This document shows positions 48,140 through 56,834 of a stretch of 64,000 nucleotides of DNA, piece by piece. The stretch comes from Pseudooceanicola spongiae. GTDB taxonomy: Bacteria > Pseudomonadota > Alphaproteobacteria > Rhodobacterales > Rhodobacteraceae. The notes below the pieces were generated by a model that did not search any database, was not told the origin of the DNA, and was given only the letters and a program-made list of their open reading frames with translations. Each line of letters opens with the position of its first letter. The stretch's first letter is position 1. The position numbers were made by a program, and so were the translations under genes. The stretch lies in contig NZ_CP045201.1 in NCBI RefSeq assembly GCF_014899185.1, positions 2,526,501 to 2,590,500 of the forward strand, written 5' to 3'.

Positions 48140-48739
48140 ATGGTTCAGAAACTGGATACTCTGGTCGAAACCGCCTCGCAAACCGCTGGCCCCTACGTCC
48201 ATATCGGCTGCATGCCCACCTACGCCGGTATTGGCGGCATCTATGAGACAGAGATCGGCGAAAGCCCAATCTCGGACGGCGCCAAGGGTGAAATCATTGA
48301 AATCACAGGTGAAGTCATCGACGGCACCGGCTGGGCGCTGCGTGACGCGATGCTGGAGAGCTGGCAACCCGATGCCGCCGGGATCTTCCCCGGCGCAGAG
48401 GGCGCGGACCCTGCCGTCAATGGTTTCTGCCGGTTCGCGGCGGATTTCGAGAGCGGCAAGTTCACCCTGCGGACCGTCAAACCGGGCACCTACAAGGGCC
48501 GCGGCGGTGTGGTTCAGGCGCCGCACATCTCGCTCTGGGTGGTGTCGCGGGGCATCAACACCGGCCTGCAGACCCGGATCTATTTCGAGGATGAGGACAA
48601 CAGCAACGACCCACTGCTGAACCGGATCGAACAGCGCCCGCGCGCCGACACGCTGATCGCCAAGAAGACCGCCGAGGGGAAATATACCTTCAACGTTGTG
48701 CTTCAGGGCGACAAGGAAACGGTCTTTCTGGACCTCTGA
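48140..48739 (+). CDS. pcaG: Protocatechuate 3,4-dioxygenase alpha subunit
   Basis: 199 residues, partner of PcaH; lacks the iron ligands but shares the intradiol fold (ASQTAGPYVHIGC at the N terminus, LRTVKPGTYKGRGG, QAPHISLWVVSRGI). Works in the PcaGH heteromer that converts protocatechuate to 3-carboxy-cis,cis-muconate. Confidence 0.95.
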   Translation: MVQKLDTLVETASQTAGPYVHIGCMPTYAGIGGIYETEIGESPISDGAKGEIIEITGEVIDGTGWALRDAMLESWQPDAAGIFPGAEGADPAVNGFCRFAADFESGKFTLRTVKPGTYKGRGGVVQAPHISLWVVSRGINTGLQTRIYFEDEDNSNDPLLNRIEQRPRADTLIAKKTAEGKYTFNVVLQGDKETVFLDL

Positions 48740-49455
48740 TGGCGGATTTCCTGCTCATCCATGGATCATGCCACGGCGCATGGTGCTGGCGTGACACGAT
48801 CCGCGAGATCACTGCCTTGGGCCACACGGCCCGGGCCATCGACCTTCCGGGGCGCGCAGACGATGCGCGCCCCGTTTGCGACATGACGCTGGCCCTGTCG
48901 GCCGAGGCGATCGTCGCAGCACTTGGCCGCGAACCTGTCCATCTGGTCGGCCATTCCGCAGGCGGATTCCCGATCTCTGCCGCGGCGGAACTTGCGCCCG
49001 AGCGCATCGCCCGCCTCTATTACCTCTGCGCCTACGCGCCCCGTGACGGTGTCTCGATGATCGACATGCGCCGCGAACAGGCCAGCCAGCCGCTACTGAG
49101 CGCGGTGCGCAAATCCCCCGACGGGCTGCGCTATGCCGCCGACCCCGCGCAGTCGATCCCCTTGTTTTACCACGACGTCGCGCCAGAGACTGCCCGATGG
49201 GCCACAGACCTGCTCTGCGCCGAGCCGATCAAACCGCAAGCGACGCCGATTGCCCTTGGCCCCGCCTATGCTTCGGTGCCGCGCTGCTATATCCAGTGCA
49301 CCGACGATCGCACCATCCCGCCCGAATACCAGACGAGGATGGCCGCTACCTTCGCGCCAAAGGACAGATACCACATGCCGACCAGCCACTCTCCCTTCCT
49401 CTCCGACCCGCGCGGCCTCGCCGCCCTGCTGACCCAGATCGCGGAGGCAAACTGA
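48739..49455 (+). CDS. Alpha/beta hydrolase embedded in the pca operon
   Basis: 238 residues resembling the plant methyl-esterase/hydroxynitrile-lyase branch: FLLIHGSCHGAWCWRDTI at the N terminus, nucleophile Ser in VGHSAGGFP (about residue 74), acid in CTDDRTIPP, His in PTSHSPFLSDP. TGATG overlaps with pcaG on one side and pcaB on the other, so it is a full member of the operon. Not one of the core beta-ketoadipate enzymes; a plausible job is to release hydroxybenzoate or protocatechuate from an ester (inference). Confidence 0.85.
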   Translation: MADFLLIHGSCHGAWCWRDTIREITALGHTARAIDLPGRADDARPVCDMTLALSAEAIVAALGREPVHLVGHSAGGFPISAAAELAPERIARLYYLCAYAPRDGVSMIDMRREQASQPLLSAVRKSPDGLRYAADPAQSIPLFYHDVAPETARWATDLLCAEPIKPQATPIALGPAYASVPRCYIQCTDDRTIPPEYQTRMAATFAPKDRYHMPTSHSPFLSDPRGLAALLTQIAEAN

Positions 49456-50783
49456 TGGCCGGTTCCGTGCACGACAGCCAGATGTACAACAAGCTGTTCC
49501 CGACCGGCGACGCAGGCCGCCTGTTCACCGACAGCGCCGAGGTCCGCTCGATGCTGATCGTCGAGGGGGCACTGGCCAAGGCGCAGGGCGCGCTCGGTCT
49601 GATCCCCGAGGTCAGCGCCGCCTTCATCCACCGCGCCACGCTGGAAATTCCGATCGATCCCGGTGGGCTGGCGGTGAGCGCAGGCAAGAACGGTGTGCCA
49701 GTGCCGGGCCTCGTCGCCGCCTTTCGCAAGGCTTTGGAGGCGCCCGAGCACGCGCAATATGTCCACTGGGGCGCGACCTCGCAGGACATCATGGACACCG
49801 CCCAGATGCTGCGACTGCGCCAGCTGCTGAACCATTGCGAAACCGGGCTGACGACGCTTCTCTCGGCGCTGGCCGATCTGGCCGAAACCCACGCCGCCCT
49901 GCCGATGGCCGGGCGGACCTATGGCCAGTTCGCCACCCCCGTCAGCTTTGGCAGCCATGTCGCGGGCTGGGGCTGGCCGCTGCTGGATCTGCTGGGTGAG
50001 TTGCCTGCGCTTCGTGACGCCTCGCTCTGGGTGTCGCTGTCCGGTGCCGCTGGTACGGGGGCCGAGTTCGCAGGCCAAGGCGCCACCCTGCGCGCCGCCC
50101 TTGCCGAAGGGCTGGGCCTGCGCGATCCCGGGCGCAGCTGGCACGCCGACCGCGGCCCGGTGCTGCGCATCGCGGGCTGGCTGACGCGCATGGCGCAACT
50201 GCTCGGCAAGATGGGGGACGATCTGATCCTGATGGCGCAATCCAGCGCGGGAGAGGTGCGTGTCGGGGCCTCTGGCGGCTCCTCGACCATGCCGCAGAAA
50301 CAGAACCCGGTGCAGCCCTCGGTCCTGCTGGCGCTGGCACGTCAGGTGGTCGGGCTGAACGCCACAATGCAAAACTCCGGGATGCCGCGTCAGGAACGTG
50401 ACGGCGCCGCTTGGTTCACCGAATGGCTGACCCTGCCGCAGTTGTGCCTGTCGGCCGCCGCAGCACTGGAAACCGCGCAGGACATGGTGCCGGGCCTGAC
50501 CCCAGACGGCGACGCGATGCTTGAAGTCTTCACCAGCTCTCATGGCTTGCTTCATGCCGAAGCGCTATCCTTCCGCCTCGCCGCCACCATGCCCCGACCC
50601 GAGGCGCAGGAGGCCGTCAAGGCGCTGGCCAAACAGGTCATCGCCACAGGCACACCTCTGGGGGATCTGGCCCGCGCCGCCTATCCCGATCTGGACCTCA
50701 GCGGACTGTTTGAGCCGGATCAGCAGATGGGCGACGCACCCGCCAACGCCCGCGCCTTTGCCGGGGCCGTGCGCAGCCTCTGA
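49455..50783 (+). CDS. pcaB: 3-Carboxy-cis,cis-muconate cycloisomerase
   Basis: 442 residues of the fumarase/aspartase superfamily. The family signature GASGGSSTMPQKQNPVQ lies at about residues 275-291, and VHWGATSQDIMDTA at about 104-117. Cyclises 3-carboxymuconate to 4-carboxymuconolactone. ATG at 49455 overlaps the hydrolase stop; an upstream frame extension is antisense-like and unrelated. Confidence 0.96.
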   Translation: MAGSVHDSQMYNKLFPTGDAGRLFTDSAEVRSMLIVEGALAKAQGALGLIPEVSAAFIHRATLEIPIDPGGLAVSAGKNGVPVPGLVAAFRKALEAPEHAQYVHWGATSQDIMDTAQMLRLRQLLNHCETGLTTLLSALADLAETHAALPMAGRTYGQFATPVSFGSHVAGWGWPLLDLLGELPALRDASLWVSLSGAAGTGAEFAGQGATLRAALAEGLGLRDPGRSWHADRGPVLRIAGWLTRMAQLLGKMGDDLILMAQSSAGEVRVGASGGSSTMPQKQNPVQPSVLLALARQVVGLNATMQNSGMPRQERDGAAWFTEWLTLPQLCLSAAAALETAQDMVPGLTPDGDAMLEVFTSSHGLLHAEALSFRLAATMPRPEAQEAVKALAKQVIATGTPLGDLARAAYPDLDLSGLFEPDQQMGDAPANARAFAGAVRSL

Positions 50784-50860
50784 TGCGGCAATTGACTTCG
50801 ATGCGCGGCCCTGCCTAGCTGGCCGCGCGTCCATGGGCGCCTGGTAAAACGAGCCACCCC

Positions 50861-52072
50861 ATGCTGACGACGCCAAAAAGCGCCCTGCCGAAGTACGTCC
50901 TGCTGCTGACTGTGGTGATCGACGCCATGGGCATCGGGCTGATCTTTCCCGTCATGCCAGACCTGATCCGCGATGTGCTGCACACCGATCTGTCCCATGC
51001 CGCGCTGTGGGGAGGCGCCCTGATCACCGTTTTCGCGCTGATGCAGTTCATCTTTGGCCCGATCATCGGCAACCTCTCGGACGCTTACGGACGCCGCCCG
51101 GTGCTGCTGGTGTCTCTCGCCGTCATGGTGGGGGATTACGTGGTGATGGCGCTGGCGGGGTCGATCTGGCTGCTGATGCTGGGGCGGCTGGTCGGCGGCA
51201 TCACCTCCGCCACCCATGCGACCGCAACCGCCTTCATGGCCGACATTTCCGCCGCCGAGACCAAGGCCGCGAACTTCGGTCTGCTTGGCGCAGGCTTTGG
51301 TCTGGGGTTCGTTCTGGGCCCGATCATGGGCGGCTTTCTGGCTGAGTTTGGCACCCGAGCGCCCTTTCTGGCCGCTGGCGCCCTCGCCGCTTGCAACCTG
51401 CTGCTGGCGCTGCTGATCCTGCCCGAGACCGTCCCCCCCGAGCGCCGCCGCCCATTCAGCTGGCGGCGCGCCAATCCCCTCGGGGCGCTGCAGGCCATCG
51501 CGCGGCTGCCTGGGCTGCGCAGCCTGCTGACCGTGATTTTCCTCTACGATATCTCGATGCAGGTCTATGGCGTGATCTGGGCCTATTTCGGTCAGGCGCG
51601 CTTTGGCTGGGATTCCCGGCTGATCGGCATTTCCCTGACGCTCTATGGCGTTGCGATGATCCTGGTGCAGGCGCTTCTGTTCCGCCCGACCATGGCCCGA
51701 CTTGGAGAACGCAGGACCGTCCTTTTCGGTCTCGGGGCGAACGTGGTCTTTCTCAGCATCCTCAGCGTGATCCGCAGCGGGACCGCGACGCTGATCATCA
51801 CGCCGCTCAGCGCCTTGGGAGAGCTGGCGCAACCCGCCCTGATCGCCATCGCCAGCCGCGCCGCGCCAGATGACGCTCAGGGCGAAATGCAGGGCGTGCT
51901 TTCATCGTTGATGGCGCTGGCGATGATCGTCACCCCGCTGATCATGACCACGATCTTCGGGTTTTTCACCGCACCGGAGGCGCCGATCTTCCTGCCGGGC
52001 GCGCCCTTTGCGGCCGCGGCGCTGCTGCTCATCCCCGCCATCGCGATTTTTGCCTTGTTCGCCCGGCGCTAA
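50861..52072 (+). CDS. TCR/Tet-like MFS transporter
   Basis: 403 residues, about 12 membrane helices. LLLTVVIDAMGIGLIFPVMPDLIRDV at helix 1 and GNLSDAYGRRPVLLVSL (motif A) are TetA-like, as is GRLVGGITSATHATATAFMAD (motif D region). TetA-like MFS proteins of proteobacterial chromosomes are often drug exporters or of unknown substrate. It starts 78 bp after pcaB and could be transcribed from the pca operon or from its own weak promoter. Confidence 0.85.
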   Translation: MLTTPKSALPKYVLLLTVVIDAMGIGLIFPVMPDLIRDVLHTDLSHAALWGGALITVFALMQFIFGPIIGNLSDAYGRRPVLLVSLAVMVGDYVVMALAGSIWLLMLGRLVGGITSATHATATAFMADISAAETKAANFGLLGAGFGLGFVLGPIMGGFLAEFGTRAPFLAAGALAACNLLLALLILPETVPPERRRPFSWRRANPLGALQAIARLPGLRSLLTVIFLYDISMQVYGVIWAYFGQARFGWDSRLIGISLTLYGVAMILVQALLFRPTMARLGERRTVLFGLGANVVFLSILSVIRSGTATLIITPLSALGELAQPALIAIASRAAPDDAQGEMQGVLSSLMALAMIVTPLIMTTIFGFFTAPEAPIFLPGAPFAAAALLLIPAIAIFALFARR

Positions 52073-52162
52073 GATGGCTAATTTCGACCAGAGGAATTAA
52101 ATTTCACCAATTGGATCTCATGAGGCCGCATCCCTGCGCCTCACATCTGGGAGAGAGATGAC

Positions 52163-53248
52163 ATGCAAAAGATCAAAGCCGCCCTGTGCCGCGAATATGG
52201 CGCGCCGCTGACCATTGAAGAGGTGATGCTGCGCGCGCCTCAAATGGGCGAAGTCGAAGTGACTCTGGAGGCCGTCGCGATCTGTCACTCCGATATTTCC
52301 TTTTGGCAGGGCGGGTTTGGCGGGCATCTGCCAGCGGTCTACGGGCATGAAGCGGCAGGCCGCGTCAGTGCGCTCGGCGAGGGCGTGCATGGTCTCAGCA
52401 TCGGCGATCCGGTCTGTGTCACGCTGATCCGCGCCTGCGGACATTGCGACACCTGCGGCGGCGGTCACCCGACGATCTGCGAAACGCCCTACGACTCGGT
52501 CGGTCAAAGCGCCCTGTCGCTGGAAGACGGCACCCCGGTGATGCAGGCGATGGCCTCGGGCGCCTTTGCCGAAAAGATGGTGGTGGATCAAAGTCAGGTC
52601 GTGGCGATCCCTGAGTCGGTGCCAATGGGTGCCGCCTCTCTGATCTCTTGCGGGGTGATCACGGGCGTCGGCGCGGCGGTCTATGCCAGCGGCATCACGG
52701 CCGGTCAGGATGTGGTGGTGATCGGCGCCGGCGGCGTCGGGCTGAACGCCATTCAGGGCGCGCGGATCGCCGGGGCCCGCCGCATCGTCGCCGTCGACAT
52801 GCTGCCGGAAAAACTGGACGCCGCCAAGGAGTTCGGGGCCACGGATGTCGTCAGCGCCGAAGGCAAGCCCTGGAGTGAAGTGAAGAAAATCCTCGGGCGC
52901 GGCGCGGATGCCGTGCTGGTCACCGTCGGAGTCGCTCAGGTCTATGACATGGCCCCGCGCTACCTTGCACGCGGCGGGCGGATCGTGATGGTCGGCATGC
53001 CCCACGGCGACAAGACCGCCAGCTATTCGCCGCTGATCATGGCGGACTCGGGGCAGGCGATTGTCGGCTCGAAGATGGGTAACGTTGTGATCAAGCGCGA
53101 CATTCCCTGGATGGTCGACCTCTACGGTCAGGGACGGCTGAAACTCGATGAGCTGATCTCGGGCACCTGGCGGCTGGATCAGATCAACGAGGCGATTGCC
53201 GATACGCTGACCGGGAGCGCACGCCGGAACGTGATCCTGTTCAAATGA
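52163..53248 (+). CDS. Zinc-dependent alcohol dehydrogenase (MDR)
   Basis: 361 residues. The catalytic zinc ligands appear in ICHSDISFW (Cys), GHEAAGRV (His), and the structural zinc site has ACGHCDTCGGGHPTIC (four Cys). The NAD(P)-binding loop is VIGAGGVGLNA at about residues 187-197. Resembles class III-type or sugar-alcohol dehydrogenases; substrate unknown. It overlaps the next gene by 4 bp, so the two likely act in one pathway. Confidence 0.9.
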   Translation: MQKIKAALCREYGAPLTIEEVMLRAPQMGEVEVTLEAVAICHSDISFWQGGFGGHLPAVYGHEAAGRVSALGEGVHGLSIGDPVCVTLIRACGHCDTCGGGHPTICETPYDSVGQSALSLEDGTPVMQAMASGAFAEKMVVDQSQVVAIPESVPMGAASLISCGVITGVGAAVYASGITAGQDVVVIGAGGVGLNAIQGARIAGARRIVAVDMLPEKLDAAKEFGATDVVSAEGKPWSEVKKILGRGADAVLVTVGVAQVYDMAPRYLARGGRIVMVGMPHGDKTASYSPLIMADSGQAIVGSKMGNVVIKRDIPWMVDLYGQGRLKLDELISGTWRLDQINEAIADTLTGSARRNVILFK

Positions 53249-54468
53249 AGCTCGCGGACCTCGATATCATCGTGACCTCCCCACCCGCTCCGGGCTGGGG
53301 GGGCCGCTACTGGATCCTGGTCAAGGTCACGACCGCCTGCGGCATCGTCGGCTGGGGCGAATGTTACGCCGCCAGCGTCGGCCCCGCAGCGATGAAGGCC
53401 GTGATCACCGATGTCTTCGCGCGTCACATGGCCGGCGAGAACCCCGAGAATATCGAGCTGATGTTCCGCCGCGCCTATTCCTCCGGCTTCACGCAGCGCC
53501 CGGACCTGACCGTCATGGGCGCGTTTTCGGGGCTGGAGATCGCCTGCTGGGACATCCTCGGCAAGGCACGCGAGCGGCCTGTCTGGGCGCTGCTCGGCGG
53601 CAAGATGAATGACCGGATCCGCGCCTATTCCTACCTCTACCCGCTGCCGCATCACGATATGGGCAGCTATTGGCGCAGTGCCGAGATGGCTGCGGAAAGC
53701 GCGGCGGACCTCGTGGAACGGGGCTATACGGCGGTCAAGTTCGACCCCGCCGGCCCCTATACGATCCGCGGTGGACATATGCCATCGATGTCGGATTTGT
53801 CATTCTCAGCAGAGGTTTGCGCGGCGGTGCGAGATGCCGTCGGTACCCGCGCCGACCTGCTCTTCGGGACCCACGGCCAGTTCACTGCCGCCGGAGCCCT
53901 ACGTCTGGCGCGGGCCATTGCCCCCTATGACCCGCTGTGGTTCGAGGAACCCGTCGCCCCGGATGATCTGCCCGGCATGGCGCGGGTCTGTGCGCAATCC
54001 GGGCTGCAGGTTGCGACGGGCGAACGGCTGACCACACTCGCCGAATTCCGCGCCGCACTTGAGGCCGGGGTCGCCATCGTGCAGCCTGCTCTGGGGCGCG
54101 CTGGTGGGATCTGGGAGGCCCGCAAGATCGCCGTTCTGGCACAGGCTTACGGCGCGCAGGTCGCCCCGCATCTGTATGCCGGGCCGGTGGAGTGGGCGGC
54201 GAATATCCACCTTTGCACCGCGATTCCAAATATTCTCATGGCCGAGACCATCGAAACGCCTTACCATTCCGCCTTGATTGGCGGCGCTTTTGCCGTCGAG
54301 GGCGGCTTTATTTCGCCAACCGACGCGCCGGGTCTCGGGTTTGAACTGGACGAAACGCTTGCGCGGCGGCATGAATACGATGGCAGCCAATTGCACCTAG
54401 AGATGCAACAAGCCCCCTGTCGCTACGATATGGACAATGCCTTTCAAGGCGGCGCCCCTCGCGATTGA
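53245..54468 (+). CDS. Enolase-superfamily (mandelate racemase/MLE type) protein
   Basis: 407 residues with N-terminal capping domain and (beta/alpha)7 barrel. KFDPAGPY (Lys at about residue 166), FGTHGQFT (His), FEEP (Glu), GERL (Glu) and PHLYAGP (His) are in register with sugar-acid dehydratases such as galactonate dehydratase. By eye the first Mg ligand (Asp/Glu two residues before His) is Gly in FGTHGQ, which is unusual. It starts inside the ADH gene (4-bp overlap). Likely a sugar acid dehydratase or racemase partner, but the missing ligand leaves activity open. Confidence 0.82.
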   Translation: MKLADLDIIVTSPPAPGWGGRYWILVKVTTACGIVGWGECYAASVGPAAMKAVITDVFARHMAGENPENIELMFRRAYSSGFTQRPDLTVMGAFSGLEIACWDILGKARERPVWALLGGKMNDRIRAYSYLYPLPHHDMGSYWRSAEMAAESAADLVERGYTAVKFDPAGPYTIRGGHMPSMSDLSFSAEVCAAVRDAVGTRADLLFGTHGQFTAAGALRLARAIAPYDPLWFEEPVAPDDLPGMARVCAQSGLQVATGERLTTLAEFRAALEAGVAIVQPALGRAGGIWEARKIAVLAQAYGAQVAPHLYAGPVEWAANIHLCTAIPNILMAETIETPYHSALIGGAFAVEGGFISPTDAPGLGFELDETLARRHEYDGSQLHLEMQQAPCRYDMDNAFQGGAPRD

Positions 54469-54555
54469 CCGGACAGCACGCGATTTGACGCGGCAAGCAA
54501 CTGGTTGTGGCGCGCGGCGCCCTCAGACCAGACGGATCTAATTTTGACTGATATC

Positions 54556-54885
54556 ATGGACTTGCCGACTCCTCCGCGTGAAATGACCGAGAATGCTCAG
54601 ATGGCGGCGGCCTTTCTAAAGGCGCTGGCCCATGAAGGCCGACTGATGATTCTGTGTCACCTCGGCGCTGGCGAAAAATCGGTGAGCGAGCTTGAGGCCT
54701 TGCTGGGCACACGTCAGGCCGCCGTCAGTCAGATGCTGGCGCGGCTGCGCGAAGAAGGTTTCGTCAAGACGCGGCGCGATGGCAAGGCGGTGTATTACAG
54801 CATCGCCGATTCCAATACCGTCGCCATCATCGGCCTGCTGTATTCGCTGTTTTGCGAACCTGAAACTGGGGCTGAGGCAGACTAA
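54556..54885 (+). CDS. ArsR-type winged-helix regulator
   Basis: 109 residues: LKALAHEGRLMILCHLGAGEKSVSELEALLGTRQAAVSQMLARLREEGFVKTRRDGKAVYYSI is an ArsR-family DNA-binding region (about 24-88; named here for location). No Cys metal site is visible at the usual helix position, apart from Cys in LCHL. ATG at 54556 chosen; TTG at 54544 possible. It lies 87 bp after the enolase-superfamily gene and probably controls that cluster, and its end overlaps the FUSC gene end by 4 bp. Confidence 0.8.
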   Translation: MDLPTPPREMTENAQMAAAFLKALAHEGRLMILCHLGAGEKSVSELEALLGTRQAAVSQMLARLREEGFVKTRRDGKAVYYSIADSNTVAIIGLLYSLFCEPETGAEAD

Positions 54886-55886
54886 GCCGGTCTGCGCCGC
54901 GCCTTTTCGGCCAGATGCGCCGGCAGCAATCTGCGATGCAAAGCCGAGACGATCAGCGCCGCCACCAGCATCGCTGCACCGCCCGACATCTCGTTGAAGG
55001 CCCCGTGACCGACGGTGCCGACCTCGGCCGTGAGCAGAAATATCATATTGGAATCAAGGCCAAAGTTCGTTGTGCGCGGGTTGGCCCGCAGGATCGCACC
55101 GGCCGCCAGAAACACCGCCACCAGCAGGTAGAGGCCGAGGGAATTCAGCTCAAGCGTGGCGCCGATCAGGCGGTAGACGATGGCGGCGGCGATGCCGATG
55201 GCACTGCCCGGCAGGATGTAACGCAGCGCCGGGCTGGCGTCGGGCATCCCTCCCATCAGGGCGGAAAAGATACTGAGCGCGAGGGCAAATCCCACTGCCC
55301 AGAAGTCTCCGACCAGCAGGGCGATGCTCATGCCGAGGATCGTGCAAGCCATTGCCACGCAACCATTTTTAAGACCACGGACGCCCCCGTGATTGGCGCG
55401 GATCGGGAGCCTGTCGCCGCCGCGCAGCGGGGTGAAGGGGAAGGTCGCCGCCGTCACCGCGATGACACCGATCAGCGTGCACCAGACCCGGTCAACGGCG
55501 AGATTCAGCGGCGCGGCATGGTTCGCCATGGCGGGCAGGACCACCACGGCAACCGTGATCGCCGCCATCATCGCACCGTAGCTATAGACCGTCCCGATCC
55601 AGAAAGCGGCCAGCGTGCCAAGCCCGACAGAGAGGCCGACGGCCAGCGTCAGCAGCACCGGGTTCGGCAAATAATACAACGCTGCCAAACCGATAGCAGC
55701 GCCGATCAACGTCCCAATGATACGCAGGATGGCGCGGATCACGAGGTCTTCGCGGAACGCCTGACTGACCACCCAGATCGGCATCACGGCCCAATAGGGA
55801 TTGTGCAACTCGAACACCCAAGCCACGGCGAGCGCGCCTGCGGCTGCGATGAAAAGCTGAACTGCGCGCCAGATCCAGTGCTGCAT
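54882..55886 (-). CDS. FUSC family membrane protein
   Basis: 334 residues, about ten membrane segments in two blocks; HNPYWAVMPIWVVSQAFREDLVIRAILRIIGTLIGAAIG is the family-typical N-terminal repeat with a conserved Arg/Gly pattern (AaeB/FUSC, aromatic acid efflux-type). No long soluble domain, shorter than AaeB. The aromatic neighbourhood (pob/pca) 4 kb away makes aromatic acid export an inference, no more. Confidence 0.82.
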   Translation of the reverse strand: MQHWIWRAVQLFIAAAGALAVAWVFELHNPYWAVMPIWVVSQAFREDLVIRAILRIIGTLIGAAIGLAALYYLPNPVLLTLAVGLSVGLGTLAAFWIGTVYSYGAMMAAITVAVVVLPAMANHAAPLNLAVDRVWCTLIGVIAVTAATFPFTPLRGGDRLPIRANHGGVRGLKNGCVAMACTILGMSIALLVGDFWAVGFALALSIFSALMGGMPDASPALRYILPGSAIGIAAAIVYRLIGATLELNSLGLYLLVAVFLAAGAILRANPRTTNFGLDSNMIFLLTAEVGTVGHGAFNEMSGGAAMLVAALIVSALHRRLLPAHLAEKARRRPA

Positions 55887-56190
55887 GAACCGTGAAACTC
55901 CTGATGAGATTTATGTGACGCATCCTGTAAATGCAGTTGCCGCAGTTGGCTAGGCTGGGACCGGGCAGAGCCGCGCAAGGCTGCCTGCCGCTGGGTGCAA
56001 TACGGCGAAACCGGGCGTGCCGCAGGGCGTGAAAACCGCGAAATCGGGATGTCGGTATCCCGTCGGTATCTGAACGGTAATTGAACGGTGCGCTTTTGGC
56101 CGTGCGGCGGGGTGGTGCGGCGTTAACCCTGCGGGACAATGATGAGGCGATCAGAGGCCCTCGTGCCCGCCCCTTTTGGAAAGCCCTGCC
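55887..56190. other. 304-bp divergent intergenic region with the third periodic element
   Basis: Contains only the repeat at 56028-56100 and a GC-rich flank. It holds the promoters of the FUSC gene (reverse) and the BrnA-like gene (forward), neither clear by eye. Confidence 0.5.
56028..56100 (-). repeat. Dispersed 11-bp-periodic element, copy 3 (inverted)
   Basis: Reverse complement reads CAAAAGCGCACCGTTCA, then units with TACCG(TT/AC) every 11 bp and CCGACATCCC, closely matching copy 1 (1444-1511), with the same trailing CGGTTTTCA. It lies between two divergent genes. Confidence 0.7.
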
Positions 56191-56550
56191 ATGTCCCGCC
56201 GCAAACCCCTGACCAAGACACAGCGCATCGCTCAGGAGCGTCTGTACCGCTATGCCTGGGAGGAGAGCCGCGACATGCTGGACCTCGATCAGCTGCGCGA
56301 CACCGTGCCCGACGCCTGGCACACGCTGGAGCAGGATCTCGACGTGCGCGAGAAGAAGGAGAAGGTGACGCTCTACCTCGATGTGTCGGTGGCGAAGTTC
56401 TATCGCGGCATGGGCACCGGCTATCAGACGCGGATCAACCGGCTGCTGGCGACCTGGGCGCAGATGAAAATCGCCGAGGCAATGCGCGGCGATGCCCTGC
56501 TGAACCGGGTCGAGGGGGAGGGCGTGTCTGCGCCGGAGGCCCTGAAATGA
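56191..56550 (+). CDS. BrnA-like antitoxin-family protein, no toxin partner
   Basis: 119 residues. The C-terminal part KEKVTLYLDVSVAKFYRGMGTGYQTRINRLLATW follows the BrnA consensus (ribbon-helix-helix, GYQTRIN signature, about 60-93). Cognate BrnT would be expected upstream, but no such gene is present, so this is an orphan or a solo regulator. GGAAAG precedes the ATG. The N terminus is basic and rich in Trp/Asp (AWEESRDMLDLDQLRD). Confidence 0.75.
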   Translation: MSRRKPLTKTQRIAQERLYRYAWEESRDMLDLDQLRDTVPDAWHTLEQDLDVREKKEKVTLYLDVSVAKFYRGMGTGYQTRINRLLATWAQMKIAEAMRGDALLNRVEGEGVSAPEALK

Positions 56551-56627
56551 GAAACGCCCATCGAGGGGATCCCCGGCGGGCGCTTCCTTAAGTCTTGGCA
56601 AGTGCGGCCCCCGCAGGAGCCAACCCC

Positions 56628-56834
56628 TTAGACCAGAGCGAGGTTGACCGCGCTCTCGCGGCCATCGCGGCCGGCTTCGATGTCGAAGGTCACTTTCGCG
56701 CCGTCACGCAGGCCGGTGAGGCCCGAACGCTCGACTGCGGAAATGTGAACGAATACGTCCTTGCGGCCGCCTTCGGGCTCAATAAAGCCGAAACCTTTGG
56801 TTGTGTTGAACCATTTCACGGTGCCGTTGGCCAT
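56628..56834 (-). CDS. cspA: Cold-shock protein
   Basis: 68 residues of the Csp family: RNP1-type KGFGFIEP (residues 13-20) and RNP2-type DVFVHI (about 26-31). A single-stranded nucleic acid-binding RNA chaperone. The 5' leader has a GCTGCC/GGCAGC hairpin (56857-56878) directly upstream of the AGGAG box, possible post-transcriptional control. Confidence 0.95.
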   Translation of the reverse strand: MANGTVKWFNTTKGFGFIEPEGGRKDVFVHISAVERSGLTGLRDGAKVTFDIEAGRDGRESAVNLALV

